DNA of 64,000 bases from Streptomyces sp. NBC_00513 (GCF_041431415.1 NZ_CP107845.1:6820001-6884000), one strand, 5' to 3'; shown: positions 17,807-28,292, counted from the stretch's first letter. A program made the numbers and translations. Notes: generated by a model from the sequence alone, not told the origin.

Positions 17807-18598
17807 TCACAGCAGCGGGGCCAGCGCCGCCGTGGCCGCGCGCAGGGCGGGCGCGTACGCCTCGATCTCTTCGCGGGAGACGAGGAAGGTGACGGTGGTG
17901 ACCGAGACCCCGCCGATCGGGCGACCGTCCGGGCCCTCGATCGCCGCGCCGACGCAGCGGATGGTCGCCTCGTTCTCCTCGTCGTCCACGGCGAACCCCC
18001 GGGCGCGGACGACGTCCAGTTCCGCCAGCAGTGCCGGCGCGGTGGTCAGCGTCCGGGGAGTGCGGCCCGGCAGGCCGGTGGCGTCGATCAGCTCCCGCAC
18101 CTCCCCGGTCGTCAGGCCGGCCAGAACGCTCTTGCCGATCGCCGTGGTGTGCAGCGGCATCCGCATGCCCACCCGGGACGCCGTCCGGAACGGCTGGTCG
18201 CTCTCCAGCTTCCGGATGTAGGTGATCGTCTCCCCGCTGCGCAGGGCGAGGTGGACCGTCTGGCCCGTGGCCCGCCGCAGTTCGCGCAGGATCTCCTCGA
18301 CGCTCGCCGGCTCCCCGCCGCGGACCAGCGCCGACAACCCCCGCAATCGAGGACCCACGCCGTAGCGGCTCCCCTCCTCGGCGCGCACGAAGCCCTGCTC
18401 GATCAGCGAGGCCAGGATCCGGAAGGTGCTCGACTTGGGCACGGCCGCCGCGATCGTCAGGTCGGCCAGCCGGTGCGGGCCGCCCGGGGCGGCCACCGCC
18501 TCCAGGATCCGCAGCGACTTCTCCAACGCGGAACCCGCCGCCGAGGCCCGCCCGCCGCGCGCGACGCCGTCGGCTCCAGGTGCTGCATCCGTTGACAC
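17807..18598 (-). CDS. IclR-family transcriptional regulator
   Basis: A 263-residue regulator with an N-terminal winged helix (about 22-85; LADLTIAAAVPKSSTFRILASLIEQGFV) and the IclR effector domain (GETITYIRKLES, MPLHTTAIGKSVLAG, IGGVSVTTVTF). GTG 18598 is chosen because GGGAG lies 5 nt ahead; an ATG five codons upstream (18613) is the alternative. It is divergent from the KDPG aldolase/sugar kinase operon and probably represses it, with a sugar acid such as 2-keto-3-deoxygluconate as likely effector. Confidence 0.82.
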   Translation of the reverse strand: MSTDAAPGADGVARGGRASAAGSALEKSLRILEAVAAPGGPHRLADLTIAAAVPKSSTFRILASLIEQGFVRAEEGSRYGVGPRLRGLSALVRGGEPASVEEILRELRRATGQTVHLALRSGETITYIRKLESDQPFRTASRVGMRMPLHTTAIGKSVLAGLTTGEVRELIDATGLPGRTPRTLTTAPALLAELDVVRARGFAVDDEENEATIRCVGAAIEGPDGRPIGGVSVTTVTFLVSREEIEAYAPALRAATAALAPLL

Positions 18599-18654
18599 GA
18601 GGTCTCCCGGCATGGGTAAGGTCCGAAACAGCAAGTGCCGGTACACGATACGTC

Positions 18655-18671
18655 GTTCCACTACGCAGAAC
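18655..18671. promoter_or_regulatory. Candidate IclR operator
   Basis: GTTC-N9-GAAC (18655-18658 and 18668-18671) is an imperfect 17-bp palindrome in the short divergent region, 13 bp before the aldolase start. IclR proteins bind such dyads. A plus-strand TTGACA (18592-18597) with TAAGGT 19 bp later may be the promoter of the aldolase operon. Confidence 0.4.
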
Positions 18672-18684
18672 AACTGGGGGTTCC

Positions 18685-19323
18685 TTGTCGACCTGTCATC
18701 CCTACGCGGTGATAGCGGCGCAGCGCCTGCTGCCGGTACTGCGCGACGCCGACGCCGACGAGGCCGTCCGCCGGACCACCGCCCTCCTCGCCGCGGGCTG
18801 CCGTGCCGTGGAACTGACCACCTCCACCCCCGGTTGGGCCGAAGCCGTGGCCCGGACCGCGCCGCTCACCGACGCCGGCGGCCGCTCCGCGCTGATCGGC
18901 GTCGGCACCGTCACCACCACCGCCCAGGCCGAACAGGCTCTCGACGCCGGCGCCCGGTTCCTGATCTCCCCCTACCCGGCGCCCGAGGTCCGCGAGTTCG
19001 CCCGCCGGCGCCGGGCGGTCTTCATCGAAGGCGGGTTCACCCCCGGCGAGATCGCCGGAGCCGCCCGGGCCGCGGGCGCCGCGAAGGTCTTCCCCGCCCA
19101 CGTGGGCGGCCCCCGGTTCATCCGCTCCCTCAAGGCCGTCCTCCCCGAGGCCCTGATCATCCCGACCGGCGGCATCCGGCCGGGCGAGGTGCGCGACTGG
19201 CTCGCCGCCGGGGCGGGCGCCGTCGGCATCGGCGACGGGCTCCCGGCCGACCCCGACGAACTGGCCGCCGTCTTCGCGGAACTGGCCCTGCCGTGCTGCC
19301 CGCGCTGCACCCCGGAGCGCTGA
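18685..19323 (+). CDS. eda: 2-keto-3-deoxy-6-phosphogluconate (KDPG) aldolase
   Basis: A 212-residue class I aldolase that splits KDPG or KDPGal to pyruvate and glyceraldehyde 3-phosphate. Glu43 (CRAVELTTSTPG) and the Schiff-base Lys134 (GAAKVFPAH) are in place, with IPTGGI and AVGIG forming the phosphate-binding end. Start TTG 18685 is preferred because GGGGG lies 4 nt upstream; GTG 18709 is a weaker option. The sugar kinase follows after 2 bp. The end carries an unusual CCPRC tail. Confidence 0.88.
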   Translation: MSTCHPYAVIAAQRLLPVLRDADADEAVRRTTALLAAGCRAVELTTSTPGWAEAVARTAPLTDAGGRSALIGVGTVTTTAQAEQALDAGARFLISPYPAPEVREFARRRRAVFIEGGFTPGEIAGAARAAGAAKVFPAHVGGPRFIRSLKAVLPEALIIPTGGIRPGEVRDWLAAGAGAVGIGDGLPADPDELAAVFAELALPCCPRCTPER

Positions 19324-19325
19324 CC

Positions 19326-20315
19326 GTGCCCGGACGGCCACACCCCACGGACTACGACGTACTCGTCCTCGGCGAGGTCCTCGTCGAGATCCACGCCGAC
19401 GCCGCCCTGCGGGAGGCCGCCGACGGAACCCCGGCCCGCCTCTCCTACTCGGGCGACGCACTCAACGCCGCCGCCGCGGCGGCGGCCGCCGGAGCCCGGA
19501 CCGCGCTGCTGGCCGTGGTCGGCGAGGACGAGCTGAGCGTGCCCCTGCTGGCCCGCGCCACCGCCCTCGGCGTGGACGTCTCCCACGTGCGTCGCGCCCC
19601 GCGCCCCAACGGCGCCTACCTCCTCTCCGCGGACACCGAGGGCGACCGGGAGTTCGTCTACTGGCGCACCGGCAGCGCCGGGTCCACCCTCTCGCCCCGG
19701 CACGTCGCCTCCTGGCGGGGGCTGCTGACCGGCTCCCCGACCCTGATCACCAGTGGCATCACCGGCGCCCTGTCACCGAGCGGCCGGGAGGCGGTGGTGG
19801 CCGCCGCCCGGATCGTGCACGAGGCCGGCGGACACCTCTCCTACGACCCCAACCACCGCCCCCGTCTGACCGGTCGGGACGAGGCGCGCTCCCTGCTGGC
19901 CCTGATCGCCCCGCTGACCGGGCTGCTCAAGACCTCCTGCCCGGCCGACGCGCTCGCGCTGGTGGACACCGACGAACCGCTCCTCGCGGCCGCCCGCTAC
20001 CGCGCGCTCGGCGCCCGCGCCGTCGCCGTCACCGGGGGCGCCGACCGGCTGCTGCTGGACGACGGGTCGGGGGCCGCGTTCCACCCGGTGCCCGTCAATG
20101 CCGCCGCCGTCGACGCGACCGGCGCGGGCGACTGCTTCACCGGTACCGTCACCGCCCGGCTCGCGCTGGGCGACACCCTCACGGACGCCGTGTCCTACGG
20201 CCTGGCCGCCGCCTCCCTGTCCGTGTCCGGCCGCGGCGGCACCGGCCGCGTCCCGACCTTCGCCGAGACGGCGGCCCTGGCCGCGGCCCACCGGGGGAGG
20301 GGCCGCTCCGACTGA
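19326..20315 (+). CDS. PfkB-family carbohydrate kinase (probable 2-keto-3-deoxygluconate kinase)
   Basis: A 329-residue ribokinase-fold kinase. The second PfkB signature is DATGAGDCFTG, with the catalytic Asp at 269; the N-terminal part has the family GEVLVEIHAD and GDALNAAAAAAAAGA segments. GTG 19326 has GGAG about 8 nt upstream. Being fused in an operon to KDPG aldolase, it most likely phosphorylates 2-keto-3-deoxygluconate to KDPG, so the two genes would complete a sugar-acid route into glycolysis. Fructose- or adenosine-type kinases share the fold. Confidence 0.85.
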   Translation: MPGRPHPTDYDVLVLGEVLVEIHADAALREAADGTPARLSYSGDALNAAAAAAAAGARTALLAVVGEDELSVPLLARATALGVDVSHVRRAPRPNGAYLLSADTEGDREFVYWRTGSAGSTLSPRHVASWRGLLTGSPTLITSGITGALSPSGREAVVAAARIVHEAGGHLSYDPNHRPRLTGRDEARSLLALIAPLTGLLKTSCPADALALVDTDEPLLAAARYRALGARAVAVTGGADRLLLDDGSGAAFHPVPVNAAAVDATGAGDCFTGTVTARLALGDTLTDAVSYGLAAASLSVSGRGGTGRVPTFAETAALAAAHRGRGRSD

Positions 20316-20399
20316 CCGCCGACAGGCCGGCGACGGACCGGCGACGGACCGGCGGCCGACCCGTACGGCTGGTCGCGGGCGTTCGAACGCGGAGGCTCG

Positions 20400-21284
20400 T
20401 TACGGTGCTTCGAGCAGGGCGATCTCCGCCGGCGACAGGCGCAGCGACCCGACGGCGACGTTCTCGGCCAGGTGATCCGGGTTCCCGGTACCCGGGATGG
20501 CCAGCACGTGCGCGCCCCGGCTCAGTGTCCAGGCCAGGCGGAGCTGGGCCGTGGACACCCCGTGCTCCGCGGCGAGCGCGCGCACCCGAGGCCCGTCGGT
20601 CTCGACGACCCCCGCCTCCCGGCCCGCGCCGGCGATGGCGAAGAAGGGCACGAAGGCCACCCCCTGCTCGCCGCACGCGTCGAGAAAGGCGTGGTCCTCG
20701 GCCGGGGAGCCGATCCCGTACGGGTTCTGTACGCAGACCACGGGCGCGATGGCCCGTGCCTGCGCGAGGTGGTCGGGGCGCGCGTTGGAGATCCCGAGGT
20801 GACGGATCAACCCGGCCGTGCGGAGGTCGGCGAGGGCCCCGAAGTGCTCGGCGATCGAACCGCTGCTCTCGCGCCGGGGCACGCGCAGATTGACCACGTC
20901 GAGGTGGTCGCGGCCCAACTGGCGCAGGTTCTCCTCGACCTGGCCGCGCAGCTGGTCGGGCTCCGCCCACCACCAGTTCCCGGCGGCGTCGCGGCCGGGA
21001 CCCACCTTGGTGGTGATGACGAGTTCGTCGCCGTACGGGGCGAGTGCCCGGTTGATGAGCTCGTTCGCGGAACGCAGCGGGGAGAAGTAGAAGGCCGCCG
21101 TGTCGATGTGGTTCACCCCGAGCTCCACGGCCTTGCGGAGCACCCCCGTGACCCGGTCGCGGTCGCTCGGGGAACCGTCGGCGAGGTGGGTGAGGCGCAT
21201 CGCGCCGAAGCCGATCCGGTTGACGGTCAGATCGCCCAGCCGCCAGGTTCCGGCCGCGGCGGCGTTGATCGTTTCAGAGGTCAT
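20400..21284 (-). CDS. Aldo/keto reductase, His-less catalytic site
   Basis: A 294-residue TIM-barrel NADPH oxidoreductase. Asp61 and Tyr66 (HIDTAAFYF) and Lys93 (ITTKVG) of the usual tetrad are visible, but the place normally held by His reads VNLR (Asn132). The NADP site is seen near IPGTGNPDHLAENV. Start ATG 21284 fits the family; an upstream in-frame extension is not conserved-looking. It is a single gene downstream of the chitinase gene. The substrate is unknown and turnover may differ from typical members. Confidence 0.78.
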   Translation of the reverse strand: MTSETINAAAAGTWRLGDLTVNRIGFGAMRLTHLADGSPSDRDRVTGVLRKAVELGVNHIDTAAFYFSPLRSANELINRALAPYGDELVITTKVGPGRDAAGNWWWAEPDQLRGQVEENLRQLGRDHLDVVNLRVPRRESSGSIAEHFGALADLRTAGLIRHLGISNARPDHLAQARAIAPVVCVQNPYGIGSPAEDHAFLDACGEQGVAFVPFFAIAGAGREAGVVETDGPRVRALAAEHGVSTAQLRLAWTLSRGAHVLAIPGTGNPDHLAENVAVGSLRLSPAEIALLEAP

Positions 21285-21370
21285 GCGGCACTCTCGCACA
21301 TCCCCCGCAGGCCTCCCACCTGCGGTGCGCCGCTCCCGGCGCACTCACACCGAGCCGCGTCGCGCATGGA

Positions 21371-21410
21371 GGCGCCGCCGGGCCGGGTCGTTTCGCGGCC
21401 CGGCGGCGCC
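21371..21410 (-). terminator. 15-bp stem terminator after the chitinase gene
   Basis: Perfect 15-bp arms at 21371-21385 and 21396-21410 with a 10-nt loop, 28 bp past the chitinase stop. Confidence 0.7.
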
Positions 21411-21438
21411 GGTCAGGAGGGGGCTGTCAGGGCCGTGA

Positions 21439-22767
21439 TCAGTGGCCGCGCAGACCCCGGTCGACGGCCGTGATCAGCTCGCCGTCGGCGGTGTCGGCGT
21501 CCAACGACCAGAACATCGCGCCGCCCAGGCCGTTGTCCCGTACGTACCGCGTCTTGGTGCGCAGCACCTGCGGGTCGTCGTACGTCCACAGGGTGGTGCC
21601 GTCGAACAGCCAGGCGTGGCCGCCGCGTCGGTCGCGGTGGAGCTTGTACGTCCCCGAGTCGGCCAGCTGCCGCAGTTCCTTGTAGTCCGCGTATCCCGCC
21701 GCCCAGGCGGCCGGCGCGGGGCCCGTCGCCGGCTGCCCCATGCCGTCGCCGCCACCGCTGACGCCGGTCCAGCCCTGCCCGTAGAACGGCATGCCCATCA
21801 CGAGCTTCCGCGCCGGCGCGCCGCGGCGCAGCCACGCGTCCACGGTGCCGTCCACGCTGAAGTCGTTCCGCGCGTACAGCGCGGACTGCTGGGCCGTGTT
21901 CTTCTCGCCCGACACGTGGAAGTCGTAGCCCTGGAGGGTGACGAAGTCGAGGTCGCGCATGATCCGGGGGACGTCGAAACCCGCGTCGATCTTGGCGGGC
22001 GCGGTCGGGACGAAGGCCGTCAGCTCGTACGTCCGCTTCTGCTTCTGCCCCCGGCCGTACGCGTCGAGCTGCGTGCGGAACTCCTTGACCAGCTCGGTGA
22101 AGTTCCGCTTGTCCTGCGGCCGGTACTTCGTGTCGGTGTCACCGTCGGAGCCGGGCCACTCCCAGTCGAGGTCGATCCCGTCGAAGACCCCGGCGGCCGC
22201 GCCCTGACCGCCTCGGACACCGTCCTGCGGCAGGTTCCCCTTGATGTAGAGGTCGATGCAGGACCGGACGAGCTCCCTGCGCGAGGCCGGGGTGAGCGCG
22301 GCGTCCGAGAAGTTCGTCGACCAGCTCCAACCACCCAGGGAGATCAGCACCTTGAGTCCCGGGTGCCGGGCCTTCAGCTCGCGCAGCTGGTTGAAGTTGC
22401 CGGCCAGCGGCTGGCGGTCGTCGTCGGCCACCCCGTCGACGGAGTTCGCGGCGTCGAGCGGGCGCGCGTAGTCGGCCCACGCGTCGGCCTCGCCGGGGAC
22501 GTTGCCCGTGAAGCACTTGCCCTCGGGACTGATGTTGCCGAAGGCGTAGTTGATGTGGGTGAGCTTGCCGGCCGTGCCGTTGGCCTCAAGATCCTGGACC
22601 TGGAAGTCCCGCCCGTAGACGCCCCATTGGGTGAAGTACCCGACTTTCCGGTACGAGCGGTCGTGCCCGCCGCCATCGGCCTGCGCGGCGGCGGACGGCG
22701 CGAAGGCGGCCAGCAGGGAGAGGGAGCAGGCGGCGACGGTCAGTCTGCCGAGCGTGCTGAAGCGCAT
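21439..22767 (-). CDS. Secreted GH18 chitinase
   Basis: A 442-residue endo-type chitinase that hydrolyses beta-1,4 GlcNAc links with retention. A signal peptide ends near AAAQA (about 30). The family motif D196-x2-D199-x-D201-x-E203 is intact, Glu203 being the acid/base. YDFHVSGE and the GAMFWSLDADTADGEL end match bacterial subfamily A. No carbohydrate-binding or fibronectin module is attached. ATG 22767 has GGA about 8 nt ahead. A DasR-type box lies 67-82 bp upstream, linking it to GlcNAc signalling. Confidence 0.9.
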   Translation of the reverse strand: MRFSTLGRLTVAACSLSLLAAFAPSAAAQADGGGHDRSYRKVGYFTQWGVYGRDFQVQDLEANGTAGKLTHINYAFGNISPEGKCFTGNVPGEADAWADYARPLDAANSVDGVADDDRQPLAGNFNQLRELKARHPGLKVLISLGGWSWSTNFSDAALTPASRRELVRSCIDLYIKGNLPQDGVRGGQGAAAGVFDGIDLDWEWPGSDGDTDTKYRPQDKRNFTELVKEFRTQLDAYGRGQKQKRTYELTAFVPTAPAKIDAGFDVPRIMRDLDFVTLQGYDFHVSGEKNTAQQSALYARNDFSVDGTVDAWLRRGAPARKLVMGMPFYGQGWTGVSGGGDGMGQPATGPAPAAWAAGYADYKELRQLADSGTYKLHRDRRGGHAWLFDGTTLWTYDDPQVLRTKTRYVRDNGLGGAMFWSLDADTADGELITAVDRGLRGH

Positions 22768-22833
22768 GGGCTTCCTTTGCGGATGCGGGAGCGGATTCGC
22801 GTGCGCGGTGCTGTGCTGTGCACCTCGGAAACT

Positions 22834-22849
22834 ATTGGTCTGGACCATC
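22834..22849. promoter_or_regulatory. DasR-responsive element (dre) upstream of the chitinase gene
   Basis: ATTGGTCTGGACCATC contains TGGTC-TG-GACCA, one centre base away from the known core TGGTCTAGACCA. In Streptomyces this box binds the GntR-type repressor DasR, relieved by glucosamine-6-phosphate, in front of chitinase genes. Confidence 0.75.
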
Positions 22850-22955
22850 TCGGTCAAGGGGGCGTCCACCTCGGGTTCTCCGCCGTCACCGGCCCGTCCG
22901 AAAAACATCCTTCACGGCACTGGGCACCTTCGCGCGCCGTCGCTACCCTCCGCGC

Positions 22956-24035
22956 ATGATTCCCACGGTGGTCTGGGGTACCGGCAACGTCGGCCGCGCG
23001 GCGATCCGCGCCGTCGAGGCCCACCCGGCGCTCGCACTCACGGCAGTGATCGTCCACGACCCGGCGAAGGTCGGCCGCGACGCCGGTGAACTGGCCGGAC
23101 TCGACAGGGTGTTGGGGGTCGCCGCGACCGACGACATCGACGCGGTGCTGGCCGACCGGCCCGCAGCCCTCGTCTACGCGGCCTCCGGCGACATCCGACC
23201 CGACGACGCCCTCGCCGACATCACCCGGGCGATCACCGCCGGAGCGGCGGTCGTCAGCCCCGCCCTGTACCCGCTCTACGACCCCCGCAACGCCCCACCC
23301 GAGTTCATCGACCCGGTGTCGGCCGCGATAGCCGAGGGCGGCGGCTCGCTGTTCGCCTCCGGCGTCGACCCGGGCTGGGGCAACGACGTCCTCCCCCTCC
23401 TGATCAGCGGCCTCGGCACGACCGTGGACGTGATCCGCTGCCAGGAGATCTTCGACTACTCCACCTACGACCAACCGGACTCGGTCCGCCTCCTGGTCGG
23501 CATGGGACAGCCGATGGACCACGAACCGATGATGCTGATGCCCTCCATCCCCACCATGGTGTGGGGCGGGCAGATCCGGCTGATGGCCCGGGCCCTGGGC
23601 GTCGAACTCGACGAGATCCGCGAGACGTCCGAGCGCCGCGCCCTCGACGCCACGGTGACCACCCGCACCATGGGCGAGTTCGAGGCCGGCACCCAGGGTG
23701 CCATCCGGTTCGAGGTCCAGGGCATCGTCGAGGGCGAACCCCGCATCGTCATCGAACACGTCACCCGCATCCACCCCGCCTGCGCCCCCGACTGGCCGAC
23801 ACCGCCCGACGGGGCCGGCGCCCACCGGGTGATCATCGAGGGCCGCCCCCGCATCGAGGTCACCATCGAGGCCACCGACGAGGGCGAGAACCGCTCCGCC
23901 GGCGGCAACGCCACCGCGGTCGGCCGGCTGGTGGGCGCCATCGACTGGCTCGTGGCCGCCGAACCGGGAATCTACGACGCGCTCGACGTCCCGCTGCGAC
24001 CCGCAGTCGGCAAACTCGGAAGGAAGCAGCCATGA
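22956..24035 (+). CDS. NAD(P)-dependent dihydrodipicolinate-reductase-like protein
   Basis: A 359-residue protein with a Rossmann nucleotide motif at the N-terminus (VVWGTGNVGRAAIRAV) and a dimerisation/catalytic half with FASGVDPGWGNDVLPLL. Overall it resembles the DapB-like amine dehydrogenase group (for example 2,4-diaminopentanoate dehydrogenase) rather than the shorter lysine-pathway DapB. ATG 22956 is chosen because the residues before it are not protein-like. It overlaps the next gene by 4 bp, so the pair is a two-gene operon. The substrate is unknown. Confidence 0.7.
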   Translation: MIPTVVWGTGNVGRAAIRAVEAHPALALTAVIVHDPAKVGRDAGELAGLDRVLGVAATDDIDAVLADRPAALVYAASGDIRPDDALADITRAITAGAAVVSPALYPLYDPRNAPPEFIDPVSAAIAEGGGSLFASGVDPGWGNDVLPLLISGLGTTVDVIRCQEIFDYSTYDQPDSVRLLVGMGQPMDHEPMMLMPSIPTMVWGGQIRLMARALGVELDEIRETSERRALDATVTTRTMGEFEAGTQGAIRFEVQGIVEGEPRIVIEHVTRIHPACAPDWPTPPDGAGAHRVIIEGRPRIEVTIEATDEGENRSAGGNATAVGRLVGAIDWLVAAEPGIYDALDVPLRPAVGKLGRKQP

Positions 24036-24511
24036 GGATCGACATCCCCGAGGGCCAACACCCCATCGAGTACGTCTGGGGCGACATGGTCCCCGGCATC
24101 GGGATGGCGGCGGCGAACTTCTCCCTGTCCGTGTACGCCCACACCACCCTCGGGCTGCGCGAGTTCGAGGCCGCCCGGCTGCGCATCGCCCAGATCAACG
24201 GGTGCGTCTTCTGCCTCGACTGGCGCACCGACCGCGACGGGGAGAAGGTCGAGGACGAGTTCGCGGACGCGGTCACCGAGTGGCGGACCACCAAGGCCTT
24301 CGACGACCGCACACGGATCGCCGCCGAGTACGCCGAGCGGTACGCCCTGGACCACCACGGCCTGGACGAGGAGTTCTGGGAGCGGATGACCGCGCTCTAC
24401 AGCCAGGTCGAGATCGTGGAGCTGAGCATGAGCATCGGCTCCTGGCTGGCCTTCGGCCGGCTCAATCACGTGCTCGGTCTCGACAGCGTCTGCATGCTGC
24501 CGGGGAGTTGA
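24032..24511 (+). CDS. Carboxymuconolactone decarboxylase / AhpD-fold protein
   Basis: A 159-residue helical protein. EAARLRIAQINGCVFCLDW holds the Cys58-x2-Cys61 pair of AhpD-like proteins, which act as alkylhydroperoxidase partners or ring-lactone decarboxylases. AAGGAAG provides the ribosome site and its ATG overlaps the preceding TGA. Given the upstream NAD(P)-dependent enzyme, a shared oxidative pathway is plausible but unproven. Confidence 0.78.
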   Translation: MRIDIPEGQHPIEYVWGDMVPGIGMAAANFSLSVYAHTTLGLREFEAARLRIAQINGCVFCLDWRTDRDGEKVEDEFADAVTEWRTTKAFDDRTRIAAEYAERYALDHHGLDEEFWERMTALYSQVEIVELSMSIGSWLAFGRLNHVLGLDSVCMLPGS

Positions 24512-24517
24512 CATGGT

Positions 24518-24550
24518 CCGGGGCCGGTCGGAGGATTCGATCGGCCCCGG
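24518..24550. terminator. Bidirectional hairpin terminator
   Basis: CCGGGGCCG at 24518-24526 pairs with CGGCCCCGG at 24542-24550. The stem extends inward by several more pairs, including G-U pairs. It lies in the 58-bp gap between convergent genes ending at 24511 and 24570. Confidence 0.65.
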
Positions 24551-24569
24551 GTCTCGGTCATCGTCATCG

Positions 24570-26514
<1,945 letters not shown>

Positions 26515-26545
26515 CACGTCCGCACGGAGGAATGACCCTCGCGTG

Positions 26546-26601
26546 CCCGGAGAACTCGTGAGCCCCGCCGGAGGTCCGGCGGGGCTCACGAGTTCTCCGG
26601 G
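26546..26601. terminator. 26-bp perfect hairpin after tRNA-Trp
   Basis: Arms 26546-26571 and 26576-26601 are exact complements with a 4-nt loop (AGGT). It lies 31 bp past the tRNA. It is a strong factor-independent terminator candidate and could also stop the convergent Thg1-like transcript. Confidence 0.75.
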
Positions 26602-26793
26602 TGCCGGCACCCGGAGGCGTCTGGCGTCGGGTGTTTTCGGAACGGGGGCATGGGTCCGCCCGTCGGTCGCTGTCCCCGGGGGGTCCGACGGGCGGCATCC
26701 GAGTAGCACCGCAGCCCGCGGTCAATCGCTCGAATGTGTCAGGTCAGGCTAGGGCCGACCACTGACAGCGGCCGGGCGGGGGAGTGGCGACGG

Positions 26794-27579
26794 TCAGGCG
26801 GGACGGTCGCTGAAGCTCGGCAACGCCGGGATCGTGCCGACCGGCCAGCCGTCGATGTCGGCGGTGAAGTGCGGAGCGGGCACGGTTTCCCACCAGGTGC
26901 GGACCGCCGCGGTCACGCGCTCCGCCCCGGTCCGCGGGTCCACGTACGTCGTTTCCCGTTCACCGCTCCTGCGTACCGCGATCCGCCCTCGTTTGCAGCC
27001 GTCGGGGTAGTCGTTCCAGTTGACTCCGGCCTCCGACCGCAGCAACTCCCGCATGCCGCCGGACGACACGCCGTGCAGCCGCTCGTGGGGGAAATGGTTC
27101 TGCGCGGCCCTGCCGATGCTGTTGCGCACGGCGTCCCGCTGCCGCCACCGGAAGTAGTTGGCGACCTCGACGGGATCGGAGAGGGTGAACAGGCGGGCGT
27201 CGAACAGGGCCCGCCCGCCCGGACGTCGCTCGTTGAGCACCGCCGTGGCCAGCGACGCCGCGACGGACAACTGCTTCGCGACCACGCCGCCGAACCAAGG
27301 CTCGGTGCCCGCACTGTCGAAGTCGGTGTACAGGACGCTGATCTCGTCGGACTGCGTGTACGAGAACCGGGCGCCGGCGATCTCCGCGCACAATGCCTCG
27401 GCGACCGCGTCCATGTCCGCCATGAAGGCCTCGTCGAAGGGGCGGGTCGCTCCCCGTGTGTAGGTGCGGAACGCGCGGCCGTCGACCCGGAGCAATGTGT
27501 AGGTGCGACGCGGCAGGACCGCACGGTGTACCGCCTCGTACCGCTTCATCCGGTCGCCCAATGCCGTGCCGTCCGCCAT
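26794..27579 (-). CDS. Thg1-like tRNA 3'-5' nucleotidyltransferase family protein
   Basis: A 261-residue member of the tRNA-His guanylyltransferase family, whose enzymes add nucleotides in the 3'-5' direction. Both metal-binding blocks are present: LLRVDGRAFRTYTRG near the start and the later YTQSDEISVLY. NWNDYPDGCKRGR and the VANYFRWRQRDAVRNSI block are also typical. ATG 27579 has AAGGGA 4-9 nt upstream. Bacterial versions (TLPs) are thought to repair 5'-truncated tRNAs rather than add G-1. It lies near, and faces, the tRNA-Trp gene; that may be coincidence. Confidence 0.85.
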   Translation of the reverse strand: MADGTALGDRMKRYEAVHRAVLPRRTYTLLRVDGRAFRTYTRGATRPFDEAFMADMDAVAEALCAEIAGARFSYTQSDEISVLYTDFDSAGTEPWFGGVVAKQLSVAASLATAVLNERRPGGRALFDARLFTLSDPVEVANYFRWRQRDAVRNSIGRAAQNHFPHERLHGVSSGGMRELLRSEAGVNWNDYPDGCKRGRIAVRRSGERETTYVDPRTGAERVTAAVRTWWETVPAPHFTADIDGWPVGTIPALPSFSDRPA

Positions 27580-27697
27580 GTCGTCCCTTCGTCCGTGTTG
27601 CCCCGGTCCGGGTTGCCCCAGTCTGGCACGCACGGACTGACGGGTCCGGAGTACGACGGTCGGGATGGCGGGCCCCGCGGCCGGACCTCGTACGCGC

Positions 27698-27745
27698 GGG
27701 CGCGCGGCGGCCCTCCCGTGGGGAGAGCGGGAGGGACGCGCGCCC
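27698..27745 (-). terminator. Two-part hairpin terminator
   Basis: An outer 8-bp stem (GGGCGCGC 27698-27705 with GCGCGCCC 27738-27745) and an inner 8-bp stem (CCCTCCCG 27711-27718 with CGGGAGGG 27728-27735) form one interrupted hairpin. It lies about 90 nt past the stop of the small acidic protein gene. Confidence 0.5.
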
Positions 27746-27833
27746 GGGATGGTCCGGGAGCACACCGTATGCCCGGGTACACGGGCGCGGGTAGGCATAT
27801 GACAAGGGGAATTCCGGATGGCCCGACACCGGG

Positions 27834-28292
27834 CTAGACGACGTCGGGGCCACCCTCGTCGAGCCCCTCGTCGAGGCGGCTGTCGTCCGGCCGGTCGTTG
27901 TCGAGGCCCCTGTCATCCGCCCCGTCGTGGTCGAGACCGTGGTCGTACGCTCCCGCCTCGACGCGCAGCGCCATCTCGCGCAGGACGTCCATGGAGGTGA
28001 CGTCCGTCCGGCCGGAGTCGTGGACGGCCGCCAGCGAATTGAACGCCGCGGCGAAGGCTCCGACGATCGTGTGCATGGCGGGAGCCAGCGTCTCCCCGAC
28101 GATGCGACCCACCTGGAGGGGAGTCGCGTCGGCCGGCACGCTGAAGTGCGGCATCATCTCGCTCAGCAACAGGGTGACGACGCCCGGCTCCGAGGTGGGA
28201 CCGGCTTCGCCGCCGGCCTCGTGAGACCTGCGGATTTCCTGGGACTCCGTGAGGATCCCGATGACTCGCTTCATGATTTCCGCGCGCTCCAT
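27834..28292 (-). CDS. Hypothetical protein with acidic His/Asp tail
   Basis: 152 residues, no family recognised. The first 115 residues look like a soluble helical domain (MKRVIGILTESQEIR, VVTLLLSEMMPHFS, LAPAMHTIVGAFAAAFNSLAAVH). From about 118 the tail is a run of Asp/Gly/Leu-rich units such as GLDHDGADDRGLD, possibly metal-binding or disordered. ATG 28292 lacks a good ribosome site; ATG 28274 is an alternative. It is divergent from the cobalamin-controlled operon. Confidence 0.6.
   Translation of the reverse strand: MERAEIMKRVIGILTESQEIRRSHEAGGEAGPTSEPGVVTLLLSEMMPHFSVPADATPLQVGRIVGETLAPAMHTIVGAFAAAFNSLAAVHDSGRTDVTSMDVLREMALRVEAGAYDHGLDHDGADDRGLDNDRPDDSRLDEGLDEGGPDVV

Noticed and set aside
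20327..20355. 11-bp tandem repeat CCGGCGACGGA, two copies and a bit
   Set aside because: Too short and too GC-simple to mean much between convergent genes; probably slippage.
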